Under the pieces are notes generated by a model, which did no database searches, was not told where the DNA came from, and worked only from the letters and a program-made list of their open reading frames with translations. Shown here in pieces: positions 48,780 to 59,166 of a stretch of DNA of 64,000 bases. Each line of letters opens with the position of its first letter. The first letter of the stretch is position 1. Source of the stretch: Isoetes taiwanensis (taxonomy: Eukaryota > Streptophyta > Lycopodiopsida > Isoetales > Isoetaceae); the NCBI GenBank assembly GCA_021234155.1, contig JAJEKV010000025.1, positions 14,998,390 through 15,062,389 on the forward strand, given 5' to 3'. A program made the position numbers and the translations under genes.

Positions 48780-49312
48780 AACACCTCTGGGATCCCGAAA
48801 CTTGAATAGCTCTGGGATCCCGAAATTTGAACACCTCCAGGATCCCCAGGGAGCCAAATAATAAAACAACCATTAAAAAAGACAAACCACTAAAAAAGAC
48901 AAACCATTATTATGGTGATCCCGGAGGACGGGATCACCACAATAAGATTCCGTCCTCCGGGATCCCCAGACAGCCAAAAAAAAAAAGAATAGAATTACTT
49001 AGCCATTAAAATCACGTCCATGATTGGTGATCCCGAGGGCGGGATCAACAATGTGGTGATCGGGAGAAGCGGCATCAAGCTGTGTGAGTGATCCCGAGGC
49101 GGGATCACCACAAGAAGATTCCGCCAAAGGGATCACCACATAGCCAAAAAAAAAAGAATAGAATTACTTAGCCATTAAAAAATCCCGTCAGCGGTTGGTG
49201 ATCCCTAGGATCGAGGACGGATCATAATGGTGATCCCGGAGGGCGGCATCAACTGTGGTGATCGCCGATCACCACAAGGAGATTCCGATCCTCCGATCCC
49301 CCAAAGAAAAAA
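48780..49312. repeat. Internal tandem array 1 of the GGTGATCCC palindrome
   Basis: Units of roughly 160-175 bases, each with A-rich spacer text (AAAAAGAATAGAATTACTTA at 48979, 49151 and, varied, 49310) and one or more near-palindromes of the form GGTGATCCCGGAGG...GGGATCACC. The same half-sites occur in the TIRs. Confidence 0.8.
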
Positions 49313-50239
49313 AAAAAATAGAATTACCTAGCCATTGAAAAAGTCGACTTTACCCTTAGAAATTGAAATCATATGGCTTAACGTTGTCAAGGGATAGTAC
49401 AAGGTTGATTCATGAGTCTATATATACCCTTGCCTTTTAGTTGTTCTTGGTAGAAAGTTAGTTGGTTTCAGTTGAGTTCAATAGCGATCGAAGTTCATTT
49501 GCTTTTTGTTCAAGCCAAGTGGCGGATGGTGAGGACCCGGATAACGGCTTGTTGAGAGTAAAGCCATCAATGCCCACGGTCTTGAGGATATTTCGTCCAC
49601 TTGAATGAAATTGGCGGGGAGGATGTGGGGGCTAGATCTCGCCTAACCCAATGAAACATCAAAACGTTCAAAAGTAAGCATGTTGTTGTCTTCCTTCATA
49701 TTCATGTTCTACTTTCATATTAATCTTTTCATGATCCCTCATGGTTCATGGGAGACCGTGGAGAATGGGGAATTGAGGAGAGACCCTAGACCTCATTTCG
49801 ACATTCGTGAGGCCAACCCATAGGGCATTGGTGGCTGAATTGAAGAGGTGTATTATCCAGGCAAGGGTTTGAAGTATTTGCTAGCTACGGACATTGTCTC
49901 GAAGGCAACACCCTAAAAGCCCGCCGAGGAAATGTATCTTTACCACGGAGGCTCGCAAAAGAAGGTTCCGATCAGGGGAAGTTCTAGAGGGTCTGATCCA
50001 TACCTATACGATATCTTGATCACATGATGTGGAGACTACCCTCGGCGATGCCGATGTAATGTTGAGGACGTCCAGTGAGAAGGCATAGCGATGCTTGATG
50101 TTGATTCAGAATGAGTCCGAATTAGAATGTCAATTTTAAGCCATTGTAACTTATGATCCATTTTGAAACATTCAACCATGCAAATGAATAGAATTAAATC
50201 ATTGAAACAATGGAAATAAATAGACCATTAAAATTACTT
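49313..50239 (+). other. Promoter-like region and unknown frame between the two arrays
   Basis: A TATATATACCCTTG stretch near 49420 could be a TATA box. About 105 bases on, a frame reads ADGEDPDNGLLRVKPSMPTV and LRIFRPLE before a stop. Further broken frames contain LISTFVRPTHRALVAELKRC (49775-49850). This looks like a decayed third gene of the element, or a gene on a smaller nested element bounded by the arrays. Family not recognised. Confidence 0.3.
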
Positions 50240-50935
50240 GGGATCAGGAGGACAGGATCAATTGTCCAGTGATCCGGGAGAAGGATCTCTCGTATCCGGA
50301 GGGCCATTATCAATGTTGAGAGGGTGATCGGGGCCGGGATCACCAAGAATGTGATTCCTTCCTCCGGGATCCCTAGACGTCCGACAAATAAAAAAAAGAG
50401 ACCATGGCAAATACCTGACCATTAAAAAATCCCGTCCATGATTGGCGATCGAGGAGGAATCAATAGGTGATCGGAGGGCCGGTATCACCCATGCGGATGA
50501 TTAGTTCTCAGGATCCCGGACATTGACAAATAAAAAAGGAGACCATGGCAATTACATAACCAATTAAAATCCTAGAAAATCGGGTTCCTAATGGTGATCC
50601 CGGAGGTGGGGATCACCAACACGTGATCCCGTCCTCCGGGATCACCAGCTCGCGGACGGGAAAATTTTGAAAACCTTAGAACCTTTAGAGAAAAAAAATT
50701 AAAAAAGAATCCATCGGCCTGATGGTGATCCCGGAGGCGGGGATCACCAACACGTGATCCAGCCCTCCGGGATCACCAGCTCGCGGACGGAAAAAATTTG
50801 AAAACCTTAGAACCTTAGAACCTTAGTAGAGGAAAAATTAAAAAGAATTGCGTCCCGCGATGGTGATCGAGGGGAGATCTCACTGCGTGATCCCGCCTCT
50901 AAAGGGATCACGATATGACGGCAGGACATAGACAC
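50240..50935. repeat. Internal tandem array 2 of the GGTGATCCC palindrome
   Basis: At least five near copies of GATGGTGATCCCGGAGGCGG followed by ATCACC, with repeat-specific spacers (GACCATGGCAATTAC at 50406 and 50543; AGCTCGCGGACGG then GAAAACCTTAGAACC at 50647 and 50779). Same motif as array 1 and the TIRs, in direct orientation. Confidence 0.8.
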
Positions 50936-51019
50936 TTTACCATTACATTACATTTAGTGATATGCATTGAAAGATTGAGAAATACAAGTTCTGAAAGTCA
51001 TGTTTCAGGCCCCAAAATT

Positions 51020-53691
51020 TGGGAATCATGGCGCCTTGCATGAAGCCTCCATCTCAACCTCCTTCCAACTCTTCCTTGCTTTCTTCACCTTTATGTTTTC
51101 CAAGTTCTATCACAGCTTCAGCCGTGACAAACTAGTACCACAATTGACCTCCAAGGTAAGCTCGTAGACTTGATATATTAGTGCTCGTGCAGCTATGTCA
51201 TCAATTTTCTCAAGTCTAAAGTGAGCTGCCTCGGAGAGAATCGAGTTGCAACTAAAATGTTAGGATCTTTTCAAGCCCTAGACATCACTCTAGTAATTCT
51301 GCCTCCAAGGAGGCTCCGAGTCTTCTTCAAGTCCACTTTGGCGCTTGTTTGCAAGGGAGACTCTTCCCCTCCATATTACCTCAAGCACCTCGGATCCCGG
51401 TCTCCACAACTCTCTTGCACGGGTCAGATGGCTTCGTGTGGTCCATGCCCCCACCTAGTGTCCCATATTGGGAACCCAACACCTGTAAAGAGATCTTGAT
51501 CCACAGTAATTGCCAAGCATTTGCATAACTTTTACCTGATGCTTACATAGATTACCCTTGGCTCCCAAGGGCAATCAGGCAACATGCCCAATTCTTGTGT
51601 GCTCGGCCCAGCAAAATCTGAGCCTGTCTAAGAGTGCGCTCGGTTTGCACTTCAGCCTCGCCCTCCCTCGAAGTTGGTAAATGTGACTTGTTCGTCGGGC
51701 AATATTCGAAGCGCCTCTAATTACTCTACTATTTGTTCTTGTGAGGTGTTTACTATAAATCCATGTTCCTTCATAGACCTAGAACATAGCTATATATCAA
51801 TCATTTGCAAGGTAAATTAGACTAGGTAGTGGTATATAAATGTTACCTCGTGTAAGCCATGTATGTGTCTCCACATTGTTAGTGAGAATGTAGAGCAACC
51901 AGTCAATTCTCCTTTCGGAAGTGCACGTTTACATATGCCTAGGACGCTTAACTTAAGGGCGACATGTCTCTATGGCGTATTGGTCTCTTGAGTTGGAGTG
52001 CATGTATATTCTTGTAGCCAATACCCATTCACATATGTTCTTAGTCCACTCCTTACTCATATGGGTAGGCAATTTAGGGTATTGAGGATACTTCCTCACC
52101 AACTCTTCCAACCTCTTGATAGCCTCTTTCTTAACAGACTTCCTGCGTACTCATGACCATACTCATTGTCCCCTCACGGGACCCTCTGCCTTGTACATTA
52201 TATTCCCGAGCTCCTTGAACATTTCATTTCTATGCACCTTACTCCTTACATTTTTACTTAGCCACTTAATCCGGGCTCTTCTCATGCCAAATGCATATTT
52301 GCATGAGCACGCTTGAGAAAACCTACAAGTGCACAATGTCAGTCCATAGTGTTAGAAAGTATGCAAGAAAGTATAAGAAGGGAGAAGGGTGACAAATTGC
52401 CAGGCATTACTTACATTTTTTACGGCCTTGAATTCAGCATCAGCATCGTCAGTAATGATGCAAGAAGGGTGCCAATCCGGATCATCCAGGCATAATGAAT
52501 CCTTTAGTGCTTTCAACCACTTAGTTATAGCCCTAGTTTTTTGAGAATTGGTTATGACATATGCCATTGGCAAGCCATTGCAATGGTCATCGAAGGCAAT
52601 GAGTGTAAAAAGATAGTACCTGCATAATAGAAACCAATAGCTCTCATTGGATCTAGAATTGAAATGCTATAGCCATTTTAAATGGACTATGGAAAAGATC
52701 TAGAATGGAAATGAACCCAAAGTAGTGTACCTCTTGTCATTAGTTTTGAAGGTTGCATCCATGCAAATGGCCCTATTCTTTCCAAACTTCAGCATTGCCT
52801 CTCTTTGGATTGGAGTCATCACTCCCAATTGGAACATGTCACCATGTTCATACAAGAACACAGACTCTAGATGTTGTTGCACCCACATGTTGATGCTAGT
52901 GGGAAGGTCTTCATGTAGCTTCCAAGTGTTTCTAACAACACTCTTCTCAATGTTGTAAACATCCCAGATCTTCAGCATGTCATCCCTACACATACTATCC
53001 TTGCCATGCATATCTAGTTTAAATCTCCACCTCTCCTCGTGCATGTTCATAACACTGGGGTGTGCCAATGCACTCCAGCTTTTCTCTAACCCATTCCCTC
53101 AATTTTTGAGAGATCCACGTGCTAGCTTGAATCGATACCTTTCTCGTCAACAAATTTACCACGGGAAGGCTCACCTTGGAGATTTCTATGCTCAAACCCA
53201 TAATAAGTAACTTGCGCAGCATTCCGAGAAGGTAGAGTTGCCTTAATGGTAAAATGGCATTGGCAGCCCCTACGCACACTCTCACCCCTCTTAACTCTTT
53301 TCCTCGTGTGCCAGTTGGCGTGGTCCATCAAGAACCACGCCGCTGTTCAAAGTCTTGTCTTGGGGACCATATGTGCACCAATACCTATTTTGAGTATTCA
53401 AAATTAGTGCATGAAAGTAGTGCATGTACATCTAAGAATTAAATATACTGCTACAATGTTTTTACTACAGAAACACCAGCAGTGAAACTAGAGGATAGGG
53501 TTTAGAAATACATACCTCTTCATAGTCAAATAAGAATCCCCTGTTGGCCTCTTTAGCACCCTCTCGGGATTGGAACTCCTTAAGTAGAAGCCGCGCGGTG
53601 CCACACAATTTCTTTGCTCTCCAAGAATGAAGTCTTCAATCCGGTTTTGTTGGGAAGTAGAGTCCGGACAAAGCATTTCTCCACCTCCCAT
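51020..53691 (-). pseudogene. MULE transposase, intron-containing, broken
   Basis: Minus-strand pieces in the order of a MULE transposase. The N-terminal exon (53691-53513) has FILGEQRNCVAPRGFYLRSS. Next is a zinc-binding block with RYWCTYG and VRRGCQCHFTIKATLPSRNA, H-R-N, G-E-P (53380-53160). The core follows: HLESVFLYEHGDMFQLGVMT, then AICMDATFKTNDKR (first catalytic Asp), an intron (52732 to about 52622), YLFTLIAFDDHCNGLPMAYV, and PSCIITDDADAEFKAVKN (second Asp). After another intron (about 52420-52320) come VLMQICIWHEKS and NSRDQYAIETC, RRIDWLLYILTNNVETHTWL. Splice borders look normal (GT/AG), but stops and shifts occur in several exons. It lies opposite in orientation to the ULP1-like gene of the same element. 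Confidence 0.85.
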
Positions 53692-54207
53692 CTGAGTGGA
53701 ACTTGATGCTCTTCGGGGAAACGGTGTAGGTTGCCGGGTCTAAAATGCCATTAGGGGGTGACTCACATGTATTTCAGCACCTTGTTGGGAATGGCGAGAA
53801 AGGGAGCTCGATATACGTTCTTACCTCCTAAAAAAATAATCTTAAGCGTATAAATACCCGCTATCTTCTCCTCCAGCCCCCAAACGCCCATAGCTGCCGT
53901 GCCACTTCGAACATCCGTCTGTGCATATGCGCGAGCGCCAGAAATTCTCGAAGACGAATGTGGGATCCCGGAGTGGTTCCGACATCCTGTGTGTGTCCGT
54001 GATCTCAATGGTTGGTCCGGTAATGGTGGGCATCTTCAAAACCGGGCCGCGACGACAACTACATCGCCGCCACCACGATGCCATGCATAAAATACGGGGA
54101 TCCCAGAGGCGGGATCGCCTCATCCTCGGGCCACGCAAAGGTGATCCCAGAGGGCTGCCATCAAAGGCCTCCGGATCCCAGGCCGGGATATCCCGGGCGT
54201 ATATCTA

Positions 54208-54590
54208 AGGCCGATATCGGGCGAAGCGATGGCGACCCGAGGAGGGGATCAGGGGTCGGGATTCGGGATCTTGGAGGAGGGATTCACCACGGTCGTGATA
54301 TCGGAAGGCCATATCGCCACGGCATGGGGATCCCGCAGGCCGGATCGTGTTGGTGATTCCTGACGGGCGGGATCGTCGGGGTGGTACTTTTATGGTGATA
54401 CCGAGTATGGGAACACCCACCGGCGACCCGGTCGTGGCTGGAAGCCGACGTCGATTAAAAGTGTGGCCCCTCACGCGCCAAGACGGTGAAATGGAGGGTT
54501 CGAACGGTTCCGCCGAGCCTGGTGGTGACACCGGAGGACGGTATTTTTACTTCCGGGATCCCCGAAACCAGGGTAAGGCTATCCTGAGCC
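54208..54590 (-). repeat. Right TIR of the MULE
   Basis: Reverse complement of 45476-45875, with indels. The outer 50 bases are the best conserved. The sequence right after it is kinase coding text, identical in phase to 20807 onward. Confidence 0.88.
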
Positions 54591-54593
54591 CTG

Positions 54594-55097
54594 AGGTCAC
54601 AAGAACGTTGCCTGGCTTTAAATCCCAGTGGATGATACCCTTTTGATGAAGATCCTGTATAGCTAGAGCAAGATTTCGAATAAGAAGAGCCGCTTCCTTT
54701 TCACATAGCCGGCCTTTCTTGACCATTACATAAACAAGCTACATTCGCACAATTCCATGATCAAGTGCCAGAATCCCTCGTCTTTGATTACTTCATGTAT
54801 ATGCACTATGCCAGGGCTGCTGGCTAATTTTTACATGATCTCCATTTCCTTGATCGGCTCTGTGTCTCCTACCCAGATGATTTTGCAAGCAAACTCTTTC
54901 TTACCTCCTCTTTTACTTCTGCAGAGAAAAACCATAGCTTGGCCACCGCTGCCGATTTCCTTAAGCATATCATAGCTCTCCAAAAGATTGGGAAATAAAG
55001 CAGAGTAATTGTAGTTGAGAAGCTCTTCATCTGTCTCCTGCGTCTCCATCTCCATACTCAGAATTCTGTAATGCCAACACAATGCAAATGCAGACAT
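54594..55097 (-). pseudogene. Ser/Thr kinase, second copy, truncated
   Basis: Encodes an N-terminal extension absent from copy 1 (MSAFALCWHYRILSMEMETQ, then TDEELLNYNYSALFPNLLES), the glycine loop GSGGQAMV and FACKIIWVGD. A one-codon loss before PIKEMEIM and a stop (TAA at about 54831) end the frame; the rest continues in broken form to the HRD loop region, where the MULE end cuts it off. The extension suggests that the kinase's natural start is here and that copy 1 lost it. Confidence 0.85.
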
Positions 55098-55392
55098 TCT
55101 TATACCCCTGTAGTTGTCTCTGACTCTGCACTTTCCGTGTTTTCTAAAGTATCAGTTCTAAAATATCAGTTCTGACTCTGCACTTTCCGTGTTCTAAAAT
55201 ATCGGGAAAAAGCCAAGATATTTGTTTGCTGTCCGTCCGATGTTAGCACGATCCCAAAGCCAACTATCCGGCCCGTTGATGCACAAACACATTAACATGC
55301 TCGCAGAAACAGAAGCAGAAAGTACACACAGGGTTGGTGGCATTTAGAATATGACGAATTCCTTGGAAACACAGGAATGCTTCACAAAGTTT

Positions 55393-55882
55393 CGACGATA
55401 TTTCACAATCTGCTGCGGTTTCTATTGATAAAATGCTTATGGAGCCATTGGGTTTTAGCGTTGATCAGCTGATGGTGCTCTTCTTCTTTTTCAATCATTC
55501 ATTCTCATACTTATGTTCTATCTATTTATTGAGCAGGAGCTTGCAGGTTTGAGTGTTGCTTCAGCTATTTCAGAGGTGTTACATACTTATAACCATGTAA
55601 ATATCGTTGAATTATTCTATCTTTCATGGCCCAGCACTTGATAGTACCTTGTCTCCAGTAGGCACTTGCCTTTACAATCTTATTTTGTGTCCAACTCGCT
55701 TTGGCATTTCACAGGTGTATCCTGTAGCTGAATATAAACGTGTCCTTGTACTATGTGGTCCCTGGAACAATGGCGGGGATGGATTGGTTGCAGCTCGGCA
55801 TCTTCATCATTTTGGTTACAAGCCATGCATATGTTACCCCAAACAAACTGGAAAATCATTATATTAAGGCCTTGTCACACAA
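55393..55882 (+). pseudogene. PPOX1-like epimerase-domain exons, second copy
   Basis: Exon 1 (about 55393-55474) ends LGFSVDQLM before GT; exon 2 (55537-55575) is ELAGLSVASAISE; exon 3 (55715-55882) reads [20 protein letters not shown] and [18 protein letters not shown]. Here the NNGGDG motif, broken by two bases in copy 1, is intact. However, a TAA follows in LY-stop-GLVTQ near 55865. Later exons are absent because the duplicated block ends at about 56190. Confidence 0.88.
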
Positions 55883-56198
55883 GTAAGTTCTCATTTTGCT
55901 TCTCAATGCACATTCCATGTTTCAAGCAGAATAAACCATTGAAGGTCTTTTAATTCTCATGGCTTTAAAGTAGATACCATTATGTCTTCATCTTGAGTTT
56001 GAAGTGCAAAAGATAGCTACAACTGCCTAGTATTACTACATCCAGCATATAGCAGGAAAGTTCCCACAAGATAATGCACATAGAAATCGAAAAGGGAGGA
56101 AGGATAAAAATGTTCTCCTTCTTTTCACCTTCTCTGGATTTAGTTTGAATTGGTAATGAAAAATATTTACTTTGTCGTGGAAATTTCCAAAAAACTAC

Positions 56199-56288
56199 TG
56201 TTCTAGTGAGCCAATGCTTCAGAACTAGTGTTCTAGTGAGCCATTGCTTCAGAACTAGTGTTCTAGTGAGCCACTGCTTCAGAACTAG
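56199..56288. repeat. Three tandem 30-base repeats
   Basis: Units TGTTCTAGTGAGCCA[A/T]TGCT and so on, ending CAGAACTAG, at 56199, 56229 and 56259. Junctions form AGAACTAGTGTTCT, an interrupted palindrome. It lies at the end of the segmental duplicate and 0.66 kb 3' of the pogo-like gene, so it may be part of that element's terminus. Confidence 0.9.
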
Positions 56289-56952
56289 TCTTTGAATGAA
56301 CTACTGTTTGATGAAGTTATGTTTTAAACGGTTGATTTGTGGTTGATTGGTAGCTCCGCTTAGATAGCACCACCAAGGTGGTTTACTGTTTTAAACAAAA
56401 TGATAAAAAACAAGAAAATTCCACTTTGTGGACGTTTACGTTAAATATAAATGGGTAACGGGACGAGAGGAGGCCTCGATCTGTTACAGCTTGTCGTTTG
56501 AGCTCTGTAAAGGTAAATATGTTTAGCTTTTGCAGACCAAAAATACAAGTTCAAAGTTTCCACAATGTAGGTAGCTAGCAACAAATGAAATTGGAACGGA
56601 TTTGTTGGCAATGAACTGTTTATGAATTGTTTATCCCATATGCACACTTTTATATTGCAGGCAGAACATATGAATTAAGCATAACATTCTCCATACAAGT
56701 TTTAGGCAACATTAACAAAACCTGCCCATAGTTGCAACACAAAAACAGACCAGCCGTGACATAATTTAGAAACAAAAGGAGCTTGCAATTCAAGATGTCA
56801 TTTAATGAATTCCTATGTACCCTGCATCACAAATACAACAATTTTATGAGAGATTCTGTCATCTACATTTGACTTTGCATGAAAGACTTACCCAGCGATC
56901 AAGTGCACCTTCAAATTGTGACTCTTCTTCATCGTGAACTGTAAAAATTGCA
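56289..56952. other. Non-coding 3' flank of the pogo-like gene
   Basis: No gene recognised. It probably contains the 3' untranslated region and one end of the pogo-like element, but no terminal inverted repeat could be matched with the other side by eye. Confidence 0.4.
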
Positions 56953-59166
56953 TCATTCTCTGGCAACTACAAAAGACAAAAATAAATCAAAGATTGATAC
57001 CAAATTCATTTCAATGGCATGCCAATTGAAGCAAACCTTATCCATCTCCTCCTTAACATTGCATGATGAATTTCTGTCATAATCCTCTCTATGGTTGACA
57101 CCTCCCTCAACATTTCCATGCATCTCCAATAGAGGCAAGCCTTGTCTCGATCTAAGCCTATTTCTTGCTATTAGTCTCCTCTGCTTTGCCTCCATATTCA
57201 AGGGTCTTTGCTGCCCAAAAATTTCAGCCACACGAGACTTACCTTGAGGGTATAATTGATGTCTAAGCCTCCTGGTTGATGCCTCAAGCTCCATATGTGC
57301 CTTCTTATTTGCCTCTCTTTCTTCTCTCCTCTCATGTGCCCTCTTCATGGCTTCGATCTTTTCAGCTTTCTTTCTTTGTTGCTCCATCTTCTTGGTGGCA
57401 ATACGTTCATACCTCAATCTAATTTCCAAATCTCGTCTTGCCTTTTCCTTTATTAATAAATGACAAAATTCATCACTTGTGACATGCACTTTTCCTCTTA
57501 GATCAGGGGCTATCATTCTATTGCCTTCCATGTTTAATGCTTGACGGATTGTGGGCTGAGATAAATTAGGGAATGCTGAGCTCGTTGCCAAAAGAATGGG
57601 TCTTCCCTCTTGCATTTGTAGGGCTGCTGCAGATGGACCAGCCATGCATGTGGTACTAGTATGCTCATGACTGCCCATATTCAGGTCATTTGGAATTGGT
57701 CCTTCTCCTAGCATTTGCCCATGCATTTGTGGGGCTGCTATTGATGGGCCAACAATGAATATGTCATTATTTGGCTCTTGCTTGGCCATATCCATACCGA
57801 TATTGCCCTCTTGCCTCATAGGTGTGTCAATCCAAGCTTGAGTCTTGATTGGATGGTATTTAATATAATCATTATGAATGGGCTTGGCCTCAATGGCTTC
57901 ATCATCATTAGACTGTTTTTTATCAACAAATGCACAATCTTCCTCCTCAAGGGCCTGATTGTGAATGGGGTCATCCTCATCAAGTGGCTGATTCACCGCA
58001 TTATACTTTTGAAACTTGGTTGCTACAGCAAGAGGTGTTACTTTCATATGCACAAATGGCCAAATTCCAGTAGCTCTAAAACCTGAAATGATGTTTAATG
58101 GGGTAAGTGACTCTGTGGCTGCCTCGGAAATCATAGCAGCAATGTCTTCTCTTTTTGGCTCGACCTTGCCTCTCCCCAACATGTATCTTGCTCTAAGTTT
58201 TCTAAATGCAATCTTGAAAGGGCCAAAACACGATACATCAAGCGGCTGTAATGCATGGGATGTATGTGCAGGTAAAATGGCAAAGTGAAGTCCCCTTTCT
58301 TTTGCTGCAAGAATGACCTCAAGGTCTACGTGACTCTTGTGCCCATCCATGATAAGCAAATGTGGTTGTTCTGGACTGACACCTCCAGGTACCCTCTTGC
58401 TGAAATGGTCCAGCCATGAGTGAAATAGTTGGCTAGTCATCCAAGCCTGGGGTTGGACAGCCATGATAGCTCCCTCCTCACATCTAGCAATGCAGTCATC
58501 CCTTAGCCTAGCCCTTTTGAAAATATAAAAGCTTGGAAGTTTATGTCCCTCAGCATTGACACATACCAAAGTGGTGACCCATTCGGTGTTTTGCATGACC
58601 ACCTCATGCACATTTCTCACTCCCCTTTGTGCCAAAATCTTCATGCCACTTAACTTACCAGCTTGAATACCTATTTCATCTGCATTCCAGATTCTAGAAG
58701 GTGGAAAATTGAACTGCATGTAAAGTTCATGTAAAGTAACATACCAATACCTCAAATTGCTCTCATTCATTGCCTTGGCTCGGGACACTTCTAGTGTTTC
58801 TATGCTTCTCAAAGACACATTAGGATGTCGACCCTTAAACAAACGCCACCATTTGTATCCTGGGACACCAGAACCACATAGTTCGCCTGCTCTCTCCCTA
58901 AGTTCATCTAAAGTTACTGCAAGACCTCTTTGAGCTCTATCTAATGCCCATTCTTCAAGTTCCTTTTCCTGGTCAGAAGTCAATACTGTTGGACTGTTTT
59001 GTTGCTTGTGAGTAGTTCTACCATAAAGCCAATCCCTTATTGAAGATTCAGGAATCCCAAATCTTCTACTAGCCTCTCTTATGGAAATCAAATTATCACT
59101 CACCATTTCAACTGCATCCATCATTTGCTGCTCAGTCCACTTCCCTCGTCCACGTGCAGCTACCAT
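56953..59166 (-). CDS. pogo-like (Tc1/mariner superfamily) transposase, intact ORF
   Basis: An uninterrupted 737-codon frame starting MVAARGRGKWTEQQMMDAVE. Residues about 8-55 form a Psq/CENP-B-type helix-turn-helix (SIREASRRFGIPESSIRDWL), and about 60-130 a second CENP-B-like HTH. The DDE_1 nuclease domain spans about 150-380: IWNADEIG (Asp163), HLLIMDGHKSHVDLEV (Asp274) and HTSHALQPLDVSCFGPFK (Asp310), giving 35 residues between the last two. The tail is rich in Lys/Arg/Glu (about 570-680, coiled coil). A full frame amid wholly decayed neighbours implies recent arrival or selection. Plant pogo relatives (Lemi-type) are known but sparse. It could be an active transposase or a domesticated gene. 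Confidence 0.9.
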   Translation of the reverse strand: MVAARGRGKWTEQQMMDAVEMVSDNLISIREASRRFGIPESSIRDWLYGRTTHKQQNSPTVLTSDQEKELEEWALDRAQRGLAVTLDELRERAGELCGSGVPGYKWWRLFKGRHPNVSLRSIETLEVSRAKAMNESNLRYWYVTLHELYMQFNFPPSRIWNADEIGIQAGKLSGMKILAQRGVRNVHEVVMQNTEWVTTLVCVNAEGHKLPSFYIFKRARLRDDCIARCEEGAIMAVQPQAWMTSQLFHSWLDHFSKRVPGGVSPEQPHLLIMDGHKSHVDLEVILAAKERGLHFAILPAHTSHALQPLDVSCFGPFKIAFRKLRARYMLGRGKVEPKREDIAAMISEAATESLTPLNIISGFRATGIWPFVHMKVTPLAVATKFQKYNAVNQPLDEDDPIHNQALEEEDCAFVDKKQSNDDEAIEAKPIHNDYIKYHPIKTQAWIDTPMRQEGNIGMDMAKQEPNNDIFIVGPSIAAPQMHGQMLGEGPIPNDLNMGSHEHTSTTCMAGPSAAALQMQEGRPILLATSSAFPNLSQPTIRQALNMEGNRMIAPDLRGKVHVTSDEFCHLLIKEKARRDLEIRLRYERIATKKMEQQRKKAEKIEAMKRAHERREEREANKKAHMELEASTRRLRHQLYPQGKSRVAEIFGQQRPLNMEAKQRRLIARNRLRSRQGLPLLEMHGNVEGGVNHREDYDRNSSCNVKEEMDKVCFNWHAIEMNLVSIFDLFLSFVVARE

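Larger units (their letters stand above)
45476..54590. mobile_element. Mutator-like element (MULE) with long TIRs, transposase and ULP1-like gene
   Basis: The ends are long inverted repeats. The left end opens GGCTCGGGATAGTCTTACCC; the reverse complement of the right end opens GGCTCAGGATAGCCTTACCC. Similarity continues through TGGTTTCGGGG, a CACGCGTGAGGGGC or GGCGCGTGAGGGGC block and GATCACC motifs to a shared CCGATATCGGGCG, about 390 bases. Inside are an ULP1-like protease gene (plus), two arrays of TIR-like motifs and a MULE transposase gene (minus). ULP-carrying MULEs are known from plants (Kaonashi elements of Arabidopsis). No matching 9-11 base target duplication is visible. Coding frames are broken, so this copy is probably inactive. 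Confidence 0.88.
54591..56190. repeat. Segmental duplicate of the kinase-PPOX1 divergent locus
   Basis: Collinear with about 20807-22215. It starts CTGAGGTCACAAGAACGTTG right at the MULE end and stops near GTCGTGGAAATTTCC (copy 1 GTCGTGGAAATCTCC), just before a 30-base repeat. Differences include about 240 extra bases at the kinase 5' end, no 25-base duplication before PPOX1 exon 1, and different lesions in exon 3. Confidence 0.92.

Noticed and set aside
48780-50935. CRISPR-like array
   Set aside because: Units are palindromic half-sites with similar, not unique, spacers, in a plant MULE; spacing is irregular and no cas genes exist here.
57778-58288. Plus-strand frames of 90-102 codons
   Set aside because: They lie antisense inside the intact pogo-like transposase and show no family motif.
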